A DNA stretch of 27,680 bases, from contig JAYRFV010000054.1 of the NCBI GenBank assembly GCA_041908165.1, positions 1 to 27,680 on the forward strand, given 5' to 3'. The DNA is from JACQZU01 sp041908165. GTDB lineage: Bacteria; Acidobacteriota; Holophagae; Holophagales; Holophagaceae. The position numbers were made by a program, and so were the translations under genes. Below are positions 7,096-13,560 of this stretch, piece after piece; positions within the stretch are counted from its first letter, which is position 1, and each line of letters starts with the position of its first letter. The notes below the pieces were generated by a model. The model was not told where the DNA came from. It did no database searches and worked only from the letters and a program-made list of their open reading frames with translations.

Positions 7096-8541
7096 TCAGA
7101 CCGCCGCGTTCGGTGGTTTCCCGACTTCCACCAGGTGGGCGATGGCATTGGCGTAGTAAGCGAGGGCGTCGCCCTGGGCGGGGTCGGGGCGGAACAGCCC
7201 GTCCGCCTCCCGCACCACCCGCCGCAGGGTGAGCATGCGCAGGCCGACCCCGAAGGCGTAGTCCAGGTCCTGGCGGGGGATGTAGATGTGGGCCCCGGCC
7301 GCTTCCAGGGCCCGGAGCAGGGCCAGGGCCCCGGCCTTCAGCTCCAGTTCCGAGAAGCTCCGGGCGGGGTCGCGGACCAGCACGGCAGCCACCAGCGAGA
7401 CCGGCAGCACCGGGACCACCCGGCCGATGGCGTCCATGAGCAGGGTGCCCAGCGCCGCCACCGGCGCGCGCCGCTCCGTGTCCGAGAGGGCGGGGAAGTG
7501 CAGCCCGCGGTCGCGGGCGTAGGCCCGCATCGAGATGGGCGCGCCGAAGTTGACGCAGGCGTAGCCCAGGCGGTGCCAGCGGCCGGTGAGGATGAGCGCC
7601 AGGTTCTCCAGGGCGAAGCCGGTGCCGCGCAGGGTCGCCTGCAGCCAGCCCGGCTTCGGCGTGCCGGGGCGGAGGGCCAGCAACTGGGTGCGGTCCTCCA
7701 GCACCCGGTCGTAGTTGATCCCCACCGGGATGAACACCAGGTCGCGGCGGTCGCCGCCGTCGCGCTCGTCGAAGCCCTTCAGCATGTAGTCCAGCAGGCC
7801 CAGCTTGGGGGGACGGAGGCGGCCGTCCAGGGTCAGGCCGCCCTCCGGGAACACCGCCTGGATCACCCCTGCCTCGGTGGCCATTTGCACGTAGCGGGCC
7901 AGCACCGTGCGGTACAGCGGGTCGCCGGAGTTGCGCCGGACGAAGAACCCGCCCATGGCCCGCACCAGCTGCTGCAGGGGCCAGATCCGCGCCCACTCGC
8001 CCACCGCGTAGGACAGCGCGGCCCGCTCCGCCGCCAGGAAGGCCACCAGGATGTAGTCCATGTTGCTGCGGTGGTTCATGACGAAGACCAGGGTGGAGCG
8101 CGGGTCGATGGCGGCCAGCGCCGGCTCCGCCACGTGGCCGATGCGGACCCGGTAGAGCGCCCGCGCCGCTCCCCTCGCCAGCGCGTAGCCGATCCGGAAG
8201 TACAGGTAGGCGTTGAAGGAGGGGACGATCTCCCGGGCGTAGCGGTCAATGCGCTTCCACACTGCCGGCAGCGGCGCCCCCTCGCTGGCTGCGAAGGCCG
8301 CGGCCGCGGCCTGCACCTGGGGATCGTGGAACAGGCGGTCGATGAGGACCTGCCGGCGGGTGAGCTTGAAGGAGGGCAGTTCCACCCGGAAGCGGGCGTT
8401 GATCTGGGTGATCACCCGGTTGACCCGCCGGCGGAACAGCCAGCGCGCCCCCGGGGCGAGCACGTGCAGCGCCAGGAAGCCCGCCGACAGCGCCGCCAGG
8501 GCTGCGAACAGCCACAGCGGCACAGTGACCGGTGCGCCCAT
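7096..8541 (-). CDS. PlsB-like glycerol-phosphate acyltransferase
   Basis: A 481-residue acyltransferase, with one N-terminal membrane helix (7-29), that would transfer an acyl chain to glycerol 3-phosphate or a related acceptor at the inner membrane. The four family blocks are present: NHRSNMD (HX4D, His157-Asp162), GGFFVRR (197-203), FPEGG followed by LTLDGRLRPPKLGLLD (231-251), and FIPVGINYD (270-278). In block III E. coli PlsB has Arg where this protein has Leu236, a pattern I associate with a PlsB-like side branch. It is shorter than E. coli PlsB (807) because the long N-terminal part is lacking, so substrate identity is uncertain. ATG at 8541 follows GGAGG by seven bases. Its stop codon abuts that of the regulator gene at 7093-7095 with no spacer. 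Confidence 0.83.
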   Translation of the reverse strand: MGAPVTVPLWLFAALAALSAGFLALHVLAPGARWLFRRRVNRVITQINARFRVELPSFKLTRRQVLIDRLFHDPQVQAAAAAFAASEGAPLPAVWKRIDRYAREIVPSFNAYLYFRIGYALARGAARALYRVRIGHVAEPALAAIDPRSTLVFVMNHRSNMDYILVAFLAAERAALSYAVGEWARIWPLQQLVRAMGGFFVRRNSGDPLYRTVLARYVQMATEAGVIQAVFPEGGLTLDGRLRPPKLGLLDYMLKGFDERDGGDRRDLVFIPVGINYDRVLEDRTQLLALRPGTPKPGWLQATLRGTGFALENLALILTGRWHRLGYACVNFGAPISMRAYARDRGLHFPALSDTERRAPVAALGTLLMDAIGRVVPVLPVSLVAAVLVRDPARSFSELELKAGALALLRALEAAGAHIYIPRQDLDYAFGVGLRMLTLRRVVREADGLFRPDPAQGDALAYYANAIAHLVEVGKPPNAAV

Positions 8542-8586
8542 GGGCGGACCTCCATTTAGACGTCTGGATGGATGGAAAGTCCCGGG

Positions 8587-8595
8587 ATCATAGCA
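8587..8595 (-). promoter_or_regulatory. Candidate extended -10 promoter for the PlsB-like gene
   Basis: On the minus strand 8595-8587 reads TGC then TATGAT, an extended -10 pattern (TGn plus a hexamer with five of six matches). It lies about 45 bases before the start at 8541. There is no good -35 hexamer, which is acceptable for an extended -10 promoter. A palindrome at 8605-8618 occupies the -35 region. Confidence 0.4.
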
Positions 8596-8604
8596 CCGGC
8601 GAAT

Positions 8605-8618
8605 TGCCCGGCCGGGCA
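8605..8618. promoter_or_regulatory. 14-bp perfect palindrome, candidate operator
   Basis: TGCCCGG at 8605-8611 is followed directly by its reverse complement at 8612-8618. It sits in the 97-base divergent control region between the PlsB-like gene and the UPF0178 gene, about 10 bases upstream of the candidate extended -10 and 20 bases before the UPF0178 start. Its position fits a repressor site, but GC-rich palindromes also arise by chance. Confidence 0.35.
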
Positions 8619-8638
8619 TTCCCGCCCATGGTGGAGGC

Positions 8639-9148
8639 ATGCCCGAACCCCCGACCGCCGGCCCGATCCGGATCTTCGTGGACGCCGATGCCTGCCCGGT
8701 CAAGGACGAGGTCTACCGGGTCGCCGGCCGCTACGGCTTCCCGGTGTTCGTGGTCGCCAACAGCCGCCTGAACGTGCCGCGGCATCCGCAGGTGGAGCTG
8801 AAGGTGGTGAGCGGCCGCTTCGACGCCGCCGACGACTGGATCGCCGAACAGGCTGGCGGCGCGGACGTGGTGGTCACTTCGGACATCCCGCTGGCGGCGC
8901 GGGTCCTGGCCAAGGGCGCCCGCGCCCTGGATCCCAAGGGCCGGGCGTTCTCGCCGGACTCCATCGGTGATGCCCTCGCCGCCCGGGAATTCAGCGCCTT
9001 CCTGCGCGACATGGGCGAGCAGGGCGGCGGTCCCGCGCCGTTCACGGCGCGGGACCGGTCGAAGTTCCTGCAGGCCCTCGACTCCGCCATCCAGGCCCTG
9101 CTGAAGGCCCAGCGCCTGCAGAAACCCCGCCCCCAGGAGTCCGCATGA
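8639..9148 (+). CDS. UPF0178 (DUF188, YaiI/YqxD) family protein
   Basis: A 169-residue protein of the UPF0178/DUF188 family, which has a PIN-like fold but no established function. The family start IRIFVDADACPVKDEVYRVA is at residues 10-29. VVTSDIPLAARVLAKGARAL and a C-terminal ARDRSKFLQALD segment also match. Length fits the family (about 150) with a short Pro-rich extension. The start is slightly odd: GGAGG is only one base from the ATG at 8639, closer than the usual spacing, and no better in-frame start exists. Its last four bases overlap the next gene (ATGA), implying translational coupling. Confidence 0.9.
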   Translation: MPEPPTAGPIRIFVDADACPVKDEVYRVAGRYGFPVFVVANSRLNVPRHPQVELKVVSGRFDAADDWIAEQAGGADVVVTSDIPLAARVLAKGARALDPKGRAFSPDSIGDALAAREFSAFLRDMGEQGGGPAPFTARDRSKFLQALDSAIQALLKAQRLQKPRPQESA

Positions 9149-9354
9149 TTCAGGCGATCTCCCCCGGGCGCCTCGCCCTCCTGCAGTTGGTGGTCAAGCA
9201 CCCGGGGGTGGCCCGGGACAGACCGCTCGCCATCAAGGGAGTCGGCCCCGCGGACCTGGCCTACCTGCTCCACCTGGAATTGATCCAGATGCGCGAATCG
9301 GGCCGCTACCGCCCCACCCACCGGGGCGAGACGCTGGTGCGGCGCGGGTTGTAG
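9145..9354 (+). CDS. Small protein of unknown function, coupled to the UPF0178 gene
   Basis: A 69-residue basic protein with no signal peptide or membrane segment. I do not recognise the family. The sequence looks helical, with a SPGRLALLQLVVKHPG start and a RYRPTHRGETLVRRG end. This layout (helices, then a short segment ending in a T-x-x-G-x-x-hydrophobic pattern) recalls winged-helix DNA-binding domains, where the end would be the wing and last strand; that is a guess. The ATG overlaps the upstream stop in an ATGA. Convergent with the GGDEF-like gene at a distance of only 14 bases. Confidence 0.7.
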   Translation: MIQAISPGRLALLQLVVKHPGVARDRPLAIKGVGPADLAYLLHLELIQMRESGRYRPTHRGETLVRRGL

Positions 9355-9368
9355 GGACCTGCCCGGGC

Positions 9369-10481
9369 TCAGCCGATCACCTGCCCCGTCCGCTCCGACA
9401 GCGGGTCCGGGCGGTTGGAACTGACCCGGACCAGGCCCGCGGCGGCCAGGGCCGGCAGCCTCGCCGACAGGTCGATGCCGTGCATCTCCTTGCGCAGGGC
9501 CGGCGCCGGCTGGACGCCCACCCAGCTGCCCTCGCCGGCCTTGCGGGCCGCGGCCAGGCAGGCGTCGATGATCTCCAGCGTCCGCTCCCAGCCGATCCAG
9601 GTGGGGTCGGCGGGCTGGAAGGGCAGGGCGGTGAAGCCCAGGGAGCAGGTCCAGCGGATCGTCCCCAGGTCGTGGTCGAGCGACAGGCCGCCGATCCGGC
9701 CCCGGATCCGGTCGGCGACCCTTGCCGAGCTCTCCCGCGAGGTGCTCCGCGCCAGCACCAGGAAGGTCGCCTCCCCCCAGCGCAGCACCGCGTCCGACTC
9801 GCGGGTGGCCCGGCGCAGCGCCTGGGCGGTGCGCTGCAGGACCGACCGCGCCAGGGCTTCGCCGTGCCGCCGGTGCAGCGCGCGGAAGCCGTCGACCTCC
9901 ACCAGGAAGAAGACCAGGTCGCGGTTCGGAAGCGGCTCCTCCGCCGGCAGTTCGGTATAGATCCGGACCGCCTGCGCCGCCTCCTCCGGGATGAGGCAGG
10001 CGAAGTAGCTGCGGTTGTTGAGGCCGGTGAGCGGGTCGCGAAGCTGCTGGCGGTCGAGGGCGAGGTTGGCGGCGGCCACGGACCGCAGGGCGCGGTCCCG
10101 TTCGAACTCGGCCCGCTGGAGGGCCTCGGTGGCCTCCTCCTGGAGCTGCCGCGAGCGTCCAAGGTCGGAGAGGGCGGTGGCGAGCTTCTGGTCGGTCTCG
10201 GCCAGGTCATCCAGGGTCGCCGCCGCGGAGGTCGAGTATTTCCGCACGCCAGCCTCCGCTTCGCGCAATTCGCCCGCCAGCCGGGCCCATGCTCGGCCCC
10301 GGTGCCCGCGGTGCAGCCGGAGGGCGGCAGCCCCGCAGAGCAGGAGTCCCAGGGAAGCCCACCGGCCGGCCGGCCCGTCCAGCCCGGCGCCGGACAGCCG
10401 CGGCGCGACCCAGCGTCCGGCGCCCGGCAGCCAGGGGACCACGGCCAGTGCAAAGCAGAACAGGAACAGGGCCAGGCGCAT
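9369..10481 (-). CDS. Membrane-anchored degenerate GGDEF protein with an RxxD motif
   Basis: A 370-residue protein: two hydrophobic helices near residues 3-19 and 42-57, a long coiled coil (about 64-145), then a GGDEF domain from DPLTGLNNRSYF (149-160). The domain keeps the metal-binding region VEVDGFR (Asp197), but the signature that should read GGDEF is GEATF at 236-240, so diguanylate cyclase activity is very unlikely. RESD (227-230) lies exactly five residues before the signature, the position of the RxxD inhibitory site that binds cyclic di-GMP in many cyclases. It may therefore sense cyclic di-GMP rather than make it (inference). The ATG at 10481 gives the first helix. Divergent from the protease-inhibitor gene, with no neighbour of evident function. 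Confidence 0.85.
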   Translation of the reverse strand: MRLALFLFCFALAVVPWLPGAGRWVAPRLSGAGLDGPAGRWASLGLLLCGAAALRLHRGHRGRAWARLAGELREAEAGVRKYSTSAAATLDDLAETDQKLATALSDLGRSRQLQEEATEALQRAEFERDRALRSVAAANLALDRQQLRDPLTGLNNRSYFACLIPEEAAQAVRIYTELPAEEPLPNRDLVFFLVEVDGFRALHRRHGEALARSVLQRTAQALRRATRESDAVLRWGEATFLVLARSTSRESSARVADRIRGRIGGLSLDHDLGTIRWTCSLGFTALPFQPADPTWIGWERTLEIIDACLAAARKAGEGSWVGVQPAPALRKEMHGIDLSARLPALAAAGLVRVSSNRPDPLSERTGQVIG

Positions 10482-10541
10482 GGCATCCCCCTGGTCCTCT
10501 TCGGCAGGACCAGCCCCGGCAATGAGCCCCCCGCCCAGCAG

Positions 10542-10561
10542 GTAACAAGCCTGTCACAAGC
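10542..10561. repeat. Short direct repeat in a divergent control region
   Basis: GTAACAAGC at 10542-10550 recurs as GTCACAAGC at 10553-10561, one helical turn (11 bases) apart, in the 166-base region between the GGDEF-like gene and the inhibitor gene. Eight of nine bases match. Such phasing can mark a tandem activator site. The same region holds an inverted repeat, GGAAGC at 10566-10571 with GCTTCC at 10583-10588. Confidence 0.3.
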
Positions 10562-10647
10562 GGCTGGAAGCCTGGCGCCGACGCTTCCGGGATGCGAGGT
10601 TGTCCCCAGGAGGGCGCTTCCCACGCCCGACCCACCGGGAGGATCCC

Positions 10648-11049
10648 ATGAACAGCCGATACTGCACCCCGATCCTCTGCGGGCTCGCCGCTGTCGCGGC
10701 GCTGGCCGCGGATGCGCCGCGCCAGCTGGGCCCCAAGGATTCCGGCAGGTCCATCGTCCTGAAGACCGGCGAGACCCTGGAGGTCCGCCTCCCCGCGCAG
10801 CTGGGCACCGGCTACGGATGGCGGGTGACGGCCCCGGCGGCAGCCCTACTTGCCCAGGATGGCGAGGCGAAGACCGAACCGGCCGCCAAGCCCGCGCCCG
10901 GCGGGCCGGAGGTCCAGGTGTTCCGGTTCACCGTCCGGGCCGCCGGCCAGGCCGACCTGTCCCTGGACTATGCCCGCAGCTTCGAGCCCGGCAGCAAGCC
11001 CCTGCGCTCGGTCACCTACCACCTCAAGGTGCCCGCCGGGCCGGGCTGA
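10648..11049 (+). CDS. Chagasin-like (MEROPS I42) protease inhibitor, exported
   Basis: A 133-residue protein with a signal peptide (about 1-21, ending AALAA) and one chagasin-type Ig-like beta domain. In this family three loops block the active site of papain-like cysteine proteases. Here the first loop is LGTGYGW at residues 52-58, matching the family NPTTGYxW only in its second half. The third-loop region, normally RPWE, reads RSFEPG at 110-115. The middle loop is long and Ala/Lys/Pro-rich (72-88). The Gly-Tyr-x-Trp core supports the family; inhibitory activity is uncertain because two loops deviate. No cysteine protease gene is in the window. ATG at 10648 is preceded by GGGAGG. Convergent with the rhodanese gene, three bases between stop codons. 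Confidence 0.75.
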   Translation: MNSRYCTPILCGLAAVAALAADAPRQLGPKDSGRSIVLKTGETLEVRLPAQLGTGYGWRVTAPAAALLAQDGEAKTEPAAKPAPGGPEVQVFRFTVRAAGQADLSLDYARSFEPGSKPLRSVTYHLKVPAGPG

Positions 11050-11052
11050 TCC

Positions 11053-11544
11053 TCAGCGGTAGACCGGGAGCTTGCGGGCGTTCCAGGCCTTCATTCCCCC
11101 CTTGAGGACATAGAACCACCCGAATCCCTCGTAGCGGAAGATCGGGGCGACCGCATGCGCGAGGCGGTCGTCCCGGTCGACCAGGACGATGGGGCGGTTG
11201 CCGGTGCTGCCGCGGAGCTCGTCGATCCGCGCCTTGAGGTCCTTGAAGGGGATGTTGATGGCGCCGCGGATGTGCCCCAGCTTGCCGCTGAACTCCTCCG
11301 GGGGCCGCAGGTCGACGATGACGGGCGGGGTGCCCTGCATGAGTTCCTCCACCTGCAGCGGCTCCATCGTCGGATTGCGCCGGGCCCGGCGGTCGTGCGG
11401 CAGTTCCCGGAGCTTGCCGGCCAGGTAGACGATCACCGCGATCAGCGCTGCCGCCAGCCCAGCGTGGGTCACCAGCTCCCGGTCGGTCAGCCCGAACAAC
11501 GGTCCGGCGGGCGAGGACAGCGCGGCGGGAATGAACGGGGGCAT
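11053..11544 (-). CDS. Membrane-anchored rhodanese-like protein lacking the catalytic Cys
   Basis: A 163-residue protein with one membrane helix (about 27-43), a basic linker (KLRELPHDRRARR) and a rhodanese fold from about residue 62. Fold markers are IVDLRPPEEFSGKLGHIRGA (76-95), INIPF (96-100) and GFGWFYVLKGGMKAWNARKL (140-159). The active-site loop should start with Cys but reads VDRDDRL, with Asp123 at the Cys position, so sulfur transfer is not expected. Such domains often serve in binding. The ATG at 11544 follows AAGGAGG by five bases. It begins 25 bases after the pseudouridine synthase stop and is the last gene of an lgt operon. Confidence 0.85.
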   Translation of the reverse strand: MPPFIPAALSSPAGPLFGLTDRELVTHAGLAAALIAVIVYLAGKLRELPHDRRARRNPTMEPLQVEELMQGTPPVIVDLRPPEEFSGKLGHIRGAINIPFKDLKARIDELRGSTGNRPIVLVDRDDRLAHAVAPIFRYEGFGWFYVLKGGMKAWNARKLPVYR

Positions 11545-11569
11545 GGGCGCCTCCTTCGTACCCATTATG

Positions 11570-12565
11570 CTAGGCCGGCGCCTCCATGCCCATGGCAGCC
11601 AGGGCGTGCCGGAAGGTCTGCGGGAGCGCCGCCTGGACCTCGATCCGGCGTCCGTCCCCCGGGTGGTCCAGGCCCAGCTTCCAGGCATGCAGCAGGGGGT
11701 GGTCGATCCCCCAGGGCTGGCGGTCCGCGTCGAGCCAGCTGGAAGGCCCGCCGTAGGTGAGGTCGCCCAGGATCGGGGCCCCGAGGTGCTTCAGGTGGAC
11801 CCGGATCTGGTGGGTCCGGCCGGTGAGCAGGTCGCACTCCACCAGGGCCAGGCCGCGGGCTCGGGCCAGCACCCGCACCCGGGTCCGGCTGGGCCGGCCC
11901 GCGGGCGTGACCACCATCCGCAGCCGGTCCTGGCGGTGCCGGCCGATCGGCGCGTCCACCAGGAGGGACCCGAGTTCGGGGAGCTTCCGGCTCTCCCGCA
12001 CCAGCGCCAGGTAGCGCTTCTCCACCGTGCGGGCCTTGAACTGGGCCTGGAGGGCGGCCTGGGCCTCGGTGTCCTTGGCCATGCACAGGCAGCCCGTGGT
12101 GTACCGGTCGAGCCGGTGCACCAGCCCGGGCCAGGGGGCCGGAAGCTCGTCGTCCTCGGCCTCGGCGGGCTCGGCCACCGGCTCAAGCGCCTCCGGGAAG
12201 GCGCGAAGCCGGGCCAGGAGGGCGTTGAGGACGGTGCCCGAGGGGTGCCCGGGACCCGGGTGGACCACCAGCCCGGCGGGCTTGTCGACGATCCACAGCC
12301 GCTCGTCCTCGAACAGCGTGGGCAGGTCCATGGGCTCGGCGATCAGGTGCAGCGGCGGCGCGGGGAGCGGCGGCCGTTCGGTCTCGACCACGTCACCGGG
12401 GCGCAGGCGGCTGCCCGCCTTGGTGACCACCTCGCCGTTCACGCGCACGCAGCCCCCGCGAACCCAGGCCTCCCACCGGGAGCGGCCGCATTCCGGGGCC
12501 TGCTCGGCCAGCCACCGGTCGAGCCGTGGCGCCGGCCCGTCGAGGGTCCATCGCAGCGTCGTCAC
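11570..12565 (-). CDS. RluA/RluD-family 23S rRNA pseudouridine synthase
   Basis: A 331-residue pseudouridine synthase. An N-terminal S4 RNA-binding domain (about 13-62, RLDRWL to RLRPGDVV) precedes the catalytic domain. The latter has WIVDKPAGLVVHPG at 91-104 and the active site HRLDRYTTG with catalytic Asp153 (150-158). RVHLKHLGAPILGDLTYGG and HPLLHAWKL follow, as in RluD/RluA. S4 plus RluA favours the RluD branch, but the exact rRNA site cannot be assigned. It has an acidic insertion (AEPAEAEDDE, about 131-140) ahead of the active site. The GTG start at 12565 overlaps the lgt stop by four bases (GTGA), indicating translational coupling. Confidence 0.92.
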   Translation of the reverse strand: MTTLRWTLDGPAPRLDRWLAEQAPECGRSRWEAWVRGGCVRVNGEVVTKAGSRLRPGDVVETERPPLPAPPLHLIAEPMDLPTLFEDERLWIVDKPAGLVVHPGPGHPSGTVLNALLARLRAFPEALEPVAEPAEAEDDELPAPWPGLVHRLDRYTTGCLCMAKDTEAQAALQAQFKARTVEKRYLALVRESRKLPELGSLLVDAPIGRHRQDRLRMVVTPAGRPSRTRVRVLARARGLALVECDLLTGRTHQIRVHLKHLGAPILGDLTYGGPSSWLDADRQPWGIDHPLLHAWKLGLDHPGDGRRIEVQAALPQTFRHALAAMGMEAPA

Positions 12566-13359
12566 GGGGCCCCGGCGGGGCGGGCGCGGCGGGCCGCCCA
12601 GGCGAGCACGCCCATGCCGAACAGCACGAACAGGAAGCCGGTGAGCCGGCCGGTGGACAGCCAGGCCTGGCCCAGCCAGGTGCCGCGGTCGGGATCGTCG
12701 CGCCAGGTCTCGACGAAGATCCGGGCGAGCCCTTCCAGCACGAAGTAGGCGCCGAACACCGAGCCCTTGACCTTCCGCTTCCAGTGCAGCAGGAGCAGCA
12801 CGCCGAGGATCGAGAAGTTGAGGAGGGAGGAGTAGAGCTGCACCGGGTGCAGCGGCACGTGCAGGTGGGTGCCGCTGAAGCGCGCGGCGGCCTCGTCGGT
12901 GAAGGTCACCGCCCAGGGCTGGCTGCAGGCGGTGCCGTAGCAGCACCCCGCGAAGAAGCAGCCGATCCGGCCGATCGCCTGGCCGAGGGCGAGGGGGGCC
13001 ACCAGGGCGTCCATGGTCTCGGCGTAGGGCAGGCGGTTCTTCTGCATGCGCCAGAAGAAGGCCGCGGCCCCGGCGATGACCCCGCCGTGGATGAACCCGC
13101 CGGCCCGGAGGGTGGCCAAGGAGAAGGCCTCGGAGGCCGGTCGGCCGTTGAGGAGGTCGACCACCACCATCAGGACCTTCGCGCCCACCACCCCGGCGAT
13201 GAGGACGGTCACCGCCAGGTCGGTGATCCCCTCCATGCTGAGGCCGTCCTTGCGCGCCAGCCGCCCGGTCAGGCCCAGCGCCAGGAAGAAGCCCGCCGCC
13301 AGCAGCAGGCCGTAGGTGCCGATTTCAAAAGAGCCAATGCGGAAAAGAACTGGATGCAT
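12562..13359 (-). CDS. lgt: Prolipoprotein diacylglyceryl transferase
   Basis: A 265-residue inner membrane enzyme that moves diacylglycerol from phosphatidylglycerol to the lipobox cysteine of prelipoproteins. It begins MHPVLFRIGSFEIGTYGLLL, as usual. It has GGFIHGG (His91), the Lgt signature region AIGRIGCFFAGCCYG (128-142) with Arg131, HPVQLYS (171-177) and ARIFVETWRDD near the end. E. coli has GRIGNFINGELWG at the signature; the Cys-rich form here is a variant I associate with non-proteobacterial Lgt. About seven hydrophobic helices. GGAGG lies 12 bases before the ATG, rather far. First gene of the lgt-rluD-like-rhodanese operon, divergent from the large lipoprotein gene. Confidence 0.95.
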   Translation of the reverse strand: MHPVLFRIGSFEIGTYGLLLAAGFFLALGLTGRLARKDGLSMEGITDLAVTVLIAGVVGAKVLMVVVDLLNGRPASEAFSLATLRAGGFIHGGVIAGAAAFFWRMQKNRLPYAETMDALVAPLALGQAIGRIGCFFAGCCYGTACSQPWAVTFTDEAAARFSGTHLHVPLHPVQLYSSLLNFSILGVLLLLHWKRKVKGSVFGAYFVLEGLARIFVETWRDDPDRGTWLGQAWLSTGRLTGFLFVLFGMGVLAWAARRARPAGAP

Positions 13360-13492
13360 GCGTTCCCCGGACCTCCATTTGATCCCATGTGGGGAGGAAA
13401 GGCCAGGACCCGGGTCCCGGGACGGCGCACCGGGATCGACCCGGGCCTGGACCCGGAGGCCGGGCGGGGAATAGGTGAAACGACAATCTGGA

Positions 13493-13513
13493 TTAACTGG
13501 TCGCTTTGGTTAA
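13493..13513 (+). promoter_or_regulatory. AT-rich inverted repeat, probable promoter/operator of the 13561 gene
   Basis: TTAAC at 13493-13497 and GTTAA at 13509-13513 form an interrupted palindrome in an unusually AT-rich patch of a GC-rich 201-base intergenic region (13360-13560). It lies 48-68 bases before the putative lipoprotein start, where a promoter would be expected. The segment TTAAGAT at 13510-13516 could serve as a -10 element. No clear -35 is seen, and the rest of the gap shows nothing definite. Confidence 0.35.
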
Positions 13514-13560
13514 GATCACTCCAACCTCCTTTTCCGAATCCCTCTGCGGAGCGCGCGACC

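Noticed and set aside
9369..10481. Active diguanylate cyclase
   Set aside because: The GGDEF signature is GEATF, lacking the catalytic acidic residues.
12526..13560. A long upstream extension of the 671-residue putative lipoprotein
   Set aside because: The open frame runs antisense through lgt; the ATG at 13561 gives a proper signal peptide with a lipobox-like end.
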